The notes under the pieces were generated by a model. It ran no database searches, was not told where the DNA came from, and saw only the letters and a program-made list of their open reading frames with translations. 64,000 nucleotides of DNA. It comes from Lacticaseibacillus absianus. GTDB lineage: Bacteria; Bacillota; Bacilli; Lactobacillales; Lactobacillaceae. This document shows, piece by piece, positions 60,971-64,000 of the stretch (its first letter is position 1; each line of letters begins with the position of its first letter). The stretch spans positions 1 through 64,000 of the forward strand of contig NZ_JABEKX010000004.1 in the NCBI RefSeq assembly GCF_013407595.1. Direction: 5' to 3'. The position numbers were made by a program, and so were the translations under genes.

Positions 60971-61930
60971 CTAATTGTAACGCGATGTGTGGTGGGCGAC
61001 CAGTGCGTCCAGTTCGGCGGTGATCGTCGCCACTGCCGCACGATCCGGCGCGACACACCCGCTAGCCAGTGGGTGGCCACCGCCGCCGTGCGCGACGGCC
61101 AGTGCGTTGATCGCGACAGTCTTGCCGCGCAGCTCGACGCGATACTGGCCGTCGGTGCGCTCGGTGAACACCGCCCAAGCCTGGACTGAAGCGAGTCGTC
61201 CGACGATGCCGACCACGAGTTGGGCGGTGTTGGCGTCCACGCCGAAGTCAGCCAGCTGCGCTTGTGTGAGCACAAGGTGACCCGCCCCGGCTGTGGTGAC
61301 CTGTACGCGGCACAAGGCGTCGCCAATCAGGCGGGCGACGGCCGGGGACCACTCGTCTTCGCGCCGGCCGATCGCGGGTGCGTCGATGCCCTGGGCCAAC
61401 AGTCGGGCGGCCACAGTGTGGGTGTGCGCATGGGTCAAGTCGTACAGGAAGCGGCCGGTGTCGCCGATGATACCGGCGTAGAGTTGCGCGGCACTGGCCG
61501 GCGTTAGGCGCAACTTGTCGCTGGCGGCGACCAGATCCGCGACGATCTCGCTGGAACTGGACGCCGTGGTATCCACGTAGCTGAGGTCGCCGAAGGGCTC
61601 GCGGTCGGGGTGGTGGTCGATCTTCATCAAGAGGGCCCCTGTCGCCCAGTGCTCACCGGCGATACGTGGGATGTTCGCGGTGTCGATCACGACGACGAGT
61701 GCACCGGCGTAAGCGCTGGCGGCGACCTGCTGCTGTGCGCCGATCCACTCGAGTGCCGGTGCGGGTTCGCCGGCGGCCAGCACCGTTTTGGTCGGGTAAG
61801 CGGTCTGCAGGATCGTCTGCAGGCCGGTCTGTGCCCCGATGGCATCCGGGTCGGGCTCACGGTGGCGGTGGATGATGATGGTGTCGTACTGACTGAATGC
61901 GGCCAGTAGCTGTGCAAGCGTTGCGGACAT
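60971..61930 (-). CDS. nrnA: DHH-family NrnA-like oligoribonuclease/pAp phosphatase
   Basis: A 319-residue DHH/DHHA1 phosphoesterase. Metal motifs HRHREPDPDAIG (near 21), VVIDTAN (near 80) and KIDHHPDREPFG (near 103), and the C-terminal HGGGGHPLASG substrate loop (near 285). It degrades short RNA oligomers and dephosphorylates pAp. It precedes the dipeptidase by 19 bases on the same strand, so the two may be co-transcribed. GGAGGCTTC precedes the start. Confidence 0.92.
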   Translation of the reverse strand: MSATLAQLLAAFSQYDTIIIHRHREPDPDAIGAQTGLQTILQTAYPTKTVLAAGEPAPALEWIGAQQQVAASAYAGALVVVIDTANIPRIAGEHWATGALLMKIDHHPDREPFGDLSYVDTTASSSSEIVADLVAASDKLRLTPASAAQLYAGIIGDTGRFLYDLTHAHTHTVAARLLAQGIDAPAIGRREDEWSPAVARLIGDALCRVQVTTAGAGHLVLTQAQLADFGVDANTAQLVVGIVGRLASVQAWAVFTERTDGQYRVELRGKTVAINALAVAHGGGGHPLASGCVAPDRAAVATITAELDALVAHHTSRYN

Positions 61931-61994
61931 ATTGAAGCCTCCATTCTGCCTCTAAGTTTAGTAGAATGGGGGGAGAATACAAGGAGGGATCGAG

Positions 61995-62705
61995 ATGAAA
62001 AAATGGCAACGCCGCGCGCTTGCTGCTGGCCTGACGCTGATCGCGCTACTGGGCATCGGGCACGCGGCTTTGCGGCTGCAGGTCCACCATCCAGCGGCGC
62101 GCGCCTGGGCGGCGGCCGAGACCGCTACTCTGGCTGGCAGTACCCTGCTGTTCGGCGCGCCGACCGCGCGCCTGACCGTGGTGGTCTACCCGGGGGCCTT
62201 CGTCGAGCCAGCGGCCTACGCGGACTGGGCCGCCTCGGTAGCGGCCGCAGGCTACCGCGTCGCGATCGTCCGCTTTCCTTACGACTTGGCCGTGCTGGCG
62301 GGCGGGCAGGCGTCGACGGTCTTGACGCAGGGGCAGCGGTATGTGATCGGTGGGCACTCACTCGGTGGCGTGATGGCGAGTCGCTACGCGGCCGCACACG
62401 CCGCGACCTGTGCAGGGGTCTTCTTCCTGGCCAGCTACCCGGATGCCCAGGGCCAACTGCCGGCGACGATGCCGGTGTTGTCCCTGACAGCCAGCCGAGA
62501 CGGTGTCTTGAATCGTCCCGCTTACCGCAAGGCCCAGGCACTGTTACCCGAGACGACCGAGACGCGGCAGCTCGCCGGGGGCAACCACGCGGGTTTCGGT
62601 GCATATGGGCATCAGCGTGGGGACCACCCGGCGACGGTCAGCGTGGCGGCGCAGAACCGCTGGGTCGCGGCGCAGTTGATCGGGTGGTTGGATGGGCTGC
62701 AGTAG
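61995..62705 (+). CDS. Membrane-anchored alpha/beta hydrolase
   Basis: A 236-residue protein with an N-terminal basic stretch and membrane anchor (residues 8-27), then a small alpha/beta hydrolase. The nucleophile serine is in IGGHSLGG near residue 121, the aspartate probably in TASRDGVLN near 168, and the histidine in GGNHAGFGAYG near 197. It should face the outside. The substrate is unknown. AAGGAGGG precedes the ATG. Confidence 0.85.
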   Translation: MKKWQRRALAAGLTLIALLGIGHAALRLQVHHPAARAWAAAETATLAGSTLLFGAPTARLTVVVYPGAFVEPAAYADWAASVAAAGYRVAIVRFPYDLAVLAGGQASTVLTQGQRYVIGGHSLGGVMASRYAAAHAATCAGVFFLASYPDAQGQLPATMPVLSLTASRDGVLNRPAYRKAQALLPETTETRQLAGGNHAGFGAYGHQRGDHPATVSVAAQNRWVAAQLIGWLDGLQ

Positions 62706-62771
62706 CGTGTGCATTTGCCCGTCAGTCGGCTATAATGTGAGGGACCACACGTTCGCGTCAGGAGGCCAGAC

Positions 62772-63629
62772 ATGTTATACCTTGAGGACTTCACCCTCGC
62801 CAGTGAGGATCAGGAATGGGCGTTTTTTATTGATCAGAAAAGTCGGGCGTACTCGGACTACTATCCGTTTCAGCTGTTTCCCGCTAAACAGATGCCGACG
62901 CTGCGGTTCGAGCCGATCACGATCCTGTACGGCGATAACGGGTCGGGCAAGTCGAGCCTGCTGAACGTGATCGCGGAGAAGCTGGGGCTGGCGCGCGGCG
63001 CATTGTACAACCGGTCGAGCTTCTTTGAAGACTACCTGGCGCTGTGCGATTACACGATGCATGTGCCGCTGCCCCGCGGTTCGGCGATCATCACTTCTGA
63101 TGAGATCTTCAACTATATGCTGGACCTTCGTGCGCTGAATCAGGGCATCGATGCTAAGCGCGAAGAGGTCTTCAAGGATTACCTCGACCACAAGTTCGGC
63201 AACTTTCAGTACCACGACTTGGCGGACTACGATGAGTTGCAAAAAACGCTAGAGACTCGCCGTAAAACCCAGTCGCGCTATGTGCGCGAGCACTTGCACA
63301 AAAACGTGACTGAGCAGTCCAACGGGGAAAGTGCGATGCACTTTTTTGCCACCCGGATCCAGGGTGACCACCTGTACCTGCTGGACGAACCGGAGAACTC
63401 ATTGTCCCCCTCGCGTCAGCAGGAGTTGGTGCGACTGTTGGCGGACAGTGCCCGCTTCTTCGGCTGTCAGTTCGTCATCGCAACGCATTCGCCGTTCGTG
63501 CTGGCGCTACCCGGGGCTAAGGTGTATGACCTTGACGCGGTCCCGGTCGGCGCCAAGCCCTGGACGGCGTTGCCGGAGGTGCGGGTGTACGCCGAGTTCT
63601 TCAACGCGCACCGCACGGCTTTCGAGTGA
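62772..63629 (+). CDS. AAA-family ATPase (SMC/RecF-like)
   Basis: A 285-residue ATPase. Walker A GDNGSGKS lies near residue 55, preceded by FEPITILY; a helical insert (about 75-180) follows, then the ABC-type signature SNGESAMHFF near 190, Walker B LYLLDEPENSLSPSRQQEL near 210 and the switch ATHSPF near 240. Such stand-alone AAA_21 proteins are often of unknown role; some belong to defence systems, but no nuclease partner is adjacent. CAGGAGG precedes the ATG. Confidence 0.85.
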   Translation: MLYLEDFTLASEDQEWAFFIDQKSRAYSDYYPFQLFPAKQMPTLRFEPITILYGDNGSGKSSLLNVIAEKLGLARGALYNRSSFFEDYLALCDYTMHVPLPRGSAIITSDEIFNYMLDLRALNQGIDAKREEVFKDYLDHKFGNFQYHDLADYDELQKTLETRRKTQSRYVREHLHKNVTEQSNGESAMHFFATRIQGDHLYLLDEPENSLSPSRQQELVRLLADSARFFGCQFVIATHSPFVLALPGAKVYDLDAVPVGAKPWTALPEVRVYAEFFNAHRTAFE

Positions 63630-63742
63630 GTGTGGCACAGGCGCGCGATACGCGATAATGGGCGCAGGAGACACCGCGACTGTGGCCTGCGTGAGGAGTG
63701 CCACTGTGAGTGCGCGTCGGGTCGAGCAAAGAGGGAGATAGG

Positions 63743-64000
63743 ATGAAACACATCGTCACTGGGATCGTCGCACATGTCGACGCCGGTAAAACCACGCTGT
63801 CAGAAGCGCTGCTCTACCGCGCCGGGGCCGTTCGCGCACTGGGACGGGTGGATAACGGATCGGCGTTCTTGGATACGGATGCGCTTGAAAAACAGCGCGG
63901 CATCACGATCTTTTCGCACCAGGCGCAGCTTCAGACACCGACGTTAGCCGTGACGTTGTTGGATACACCTGGACACGTCGACTTTGCCAGCCAGACGGAA
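63743..64000 (+). CDS. TetM/TetO-like ribosomal-protection GTPase, 5' part
   Basis: The first 86 codons of an EF-G-like GTPase, cut by the window end. G1 is AHVDAGKTT (residues 10-18), the switch region reads EKQRGITIFSHQAQL, and G3 is DTPGHVDF. The short N-terminus without the extra EF-G segment is like TetM/TetW and their chromosomal relatives. Whether it confers tetracycline resistance cannot be judged from this part. GAGGGAGA precedes the ATG. Confidence 0.85.
   Translation, partial: MKHIVTGIVAHVDAGKTTLSEALLYRAGAVRALGRVDNGSAFLDTDALEKQRGITIFSHQAQLQTPTLAVTLLDTPGHVDFASQTE

Noticed and set aside
60952-61326. A 597-residue form of the dipeptidase starting at 61326
   Set aside because: The extra 125 residues are an off-frame reading of the NrnA gene. 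The start at 60951 has a ribosome site and places the catalytic Cys near the N-terminus as in the family.
62772-63629. AAA ATPase as part of a Septu/Gabija-type defence system
   Set aside because: No nuclease or other effector gene is adjacent, so only a generic AAA ATPase can be supported.

Overview
The window reads as the chromosome of a high-GC (about 60% by eye) member of the Lactobacillaceae. Evidence: a lacT-lacE-lacG-lacF operon in the order known from the Lacticaseibacillus casei group, several PTS permeases with GH1 phospho-glycosidases, a trehalose-6-phosphate phosphorylase/beta-phosphoglucomutase pathway, L-lactate dehydrogenase, PepF and C69 dipeptidases, AGGAGG ribosome sites and cre-like sites. 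I see no rRNA, tRNA, prophage, insertion sequence or CRISPR array, so this looks like core chromosome with many carbohydrate islands. The genus is an inference.

Layout. 0.25-2.8 kb: EamA transporter, thioredoxin and a split ThrE-type amino-acid exporter. 2.85-8.0 kb: a terminated structured RNA, then a probable leucine-rich leader peptide with a three-way attenuator ahead of the branched-chain amino-acid ABC transporter livJHMGF. 8.3-10.9 kb: deoC-deoB-deoD nucleoside catabolism. 11-12.5 kb: secreted NlpC/P60 cell-wall hydrolase. 12.6-16.5 kb (minus): a tightly overlapping operon of a nuclease-helicase fusion that has lost its four Fe-S cysteines, an MmcB-like PD-(D/E)XK protein and an sce7725-type protein. 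Divergent from it is a protein with a histone-H1-like basic tail. 17.5-20.6 kb: DUF1801/YdeI protein coupled to ldh, a uracil-DNA-glycosylase-family protein, an RpiR regulator. 20.9-25.2 kb: beta-glucoside PTS IIC, phospho-beta-glucosidase, IIB and ROK kinase. 25.4-28.8 kb: regulators, an NAD-binding protein, an MFS exporter and a 72-residue acidic protein sharing a CIRCE-like (HrcA) operator.

28.8-32.2 kb holds a palindromic dispersed repeat, a 41-bp tandem repeat, peptide deformylase, a pentapeptide-repeat protein, DUF554, a probable minus-strand small RNA and a YxeA protein. 32.3-37.1 kb: pyridoxal kinase with an ECF S component, peptide symporter and PepF. 37.2-42 kb: lacTEGF with a RAT antiterminator. 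42.3-43.7 kb: a Zur-type zinc-starvation operon (zinc-binding lipoprotein, zinc-free S14, 40-residue basic protein). 44-48.7 kb: cardiolipin synthase, MFS transporter with a divergent Rgg regulator, aquaporin. 48.8-52.9 kb: an unusual PTS locus (HTH protein, lone IIC, barrel-like protein of unknown function, two cupins) marked by a repeated 19-bp palindrome. 52.9-59.2 kb: the trehalose system. 59.5-64 kb: dipeptidase, NrnA, alpha/beta hydrolase, AAA ATPase and the start of a TetM-like GTPase cut by the window edge.

The strongest leads are the Fe-S-less helicase cassette, the liv leader attenuator, the palindrome-marked PTS/cupin locus, the dispersed hairpin family (three copies) and the CIRCE-controlled MFS/small-protein pair.
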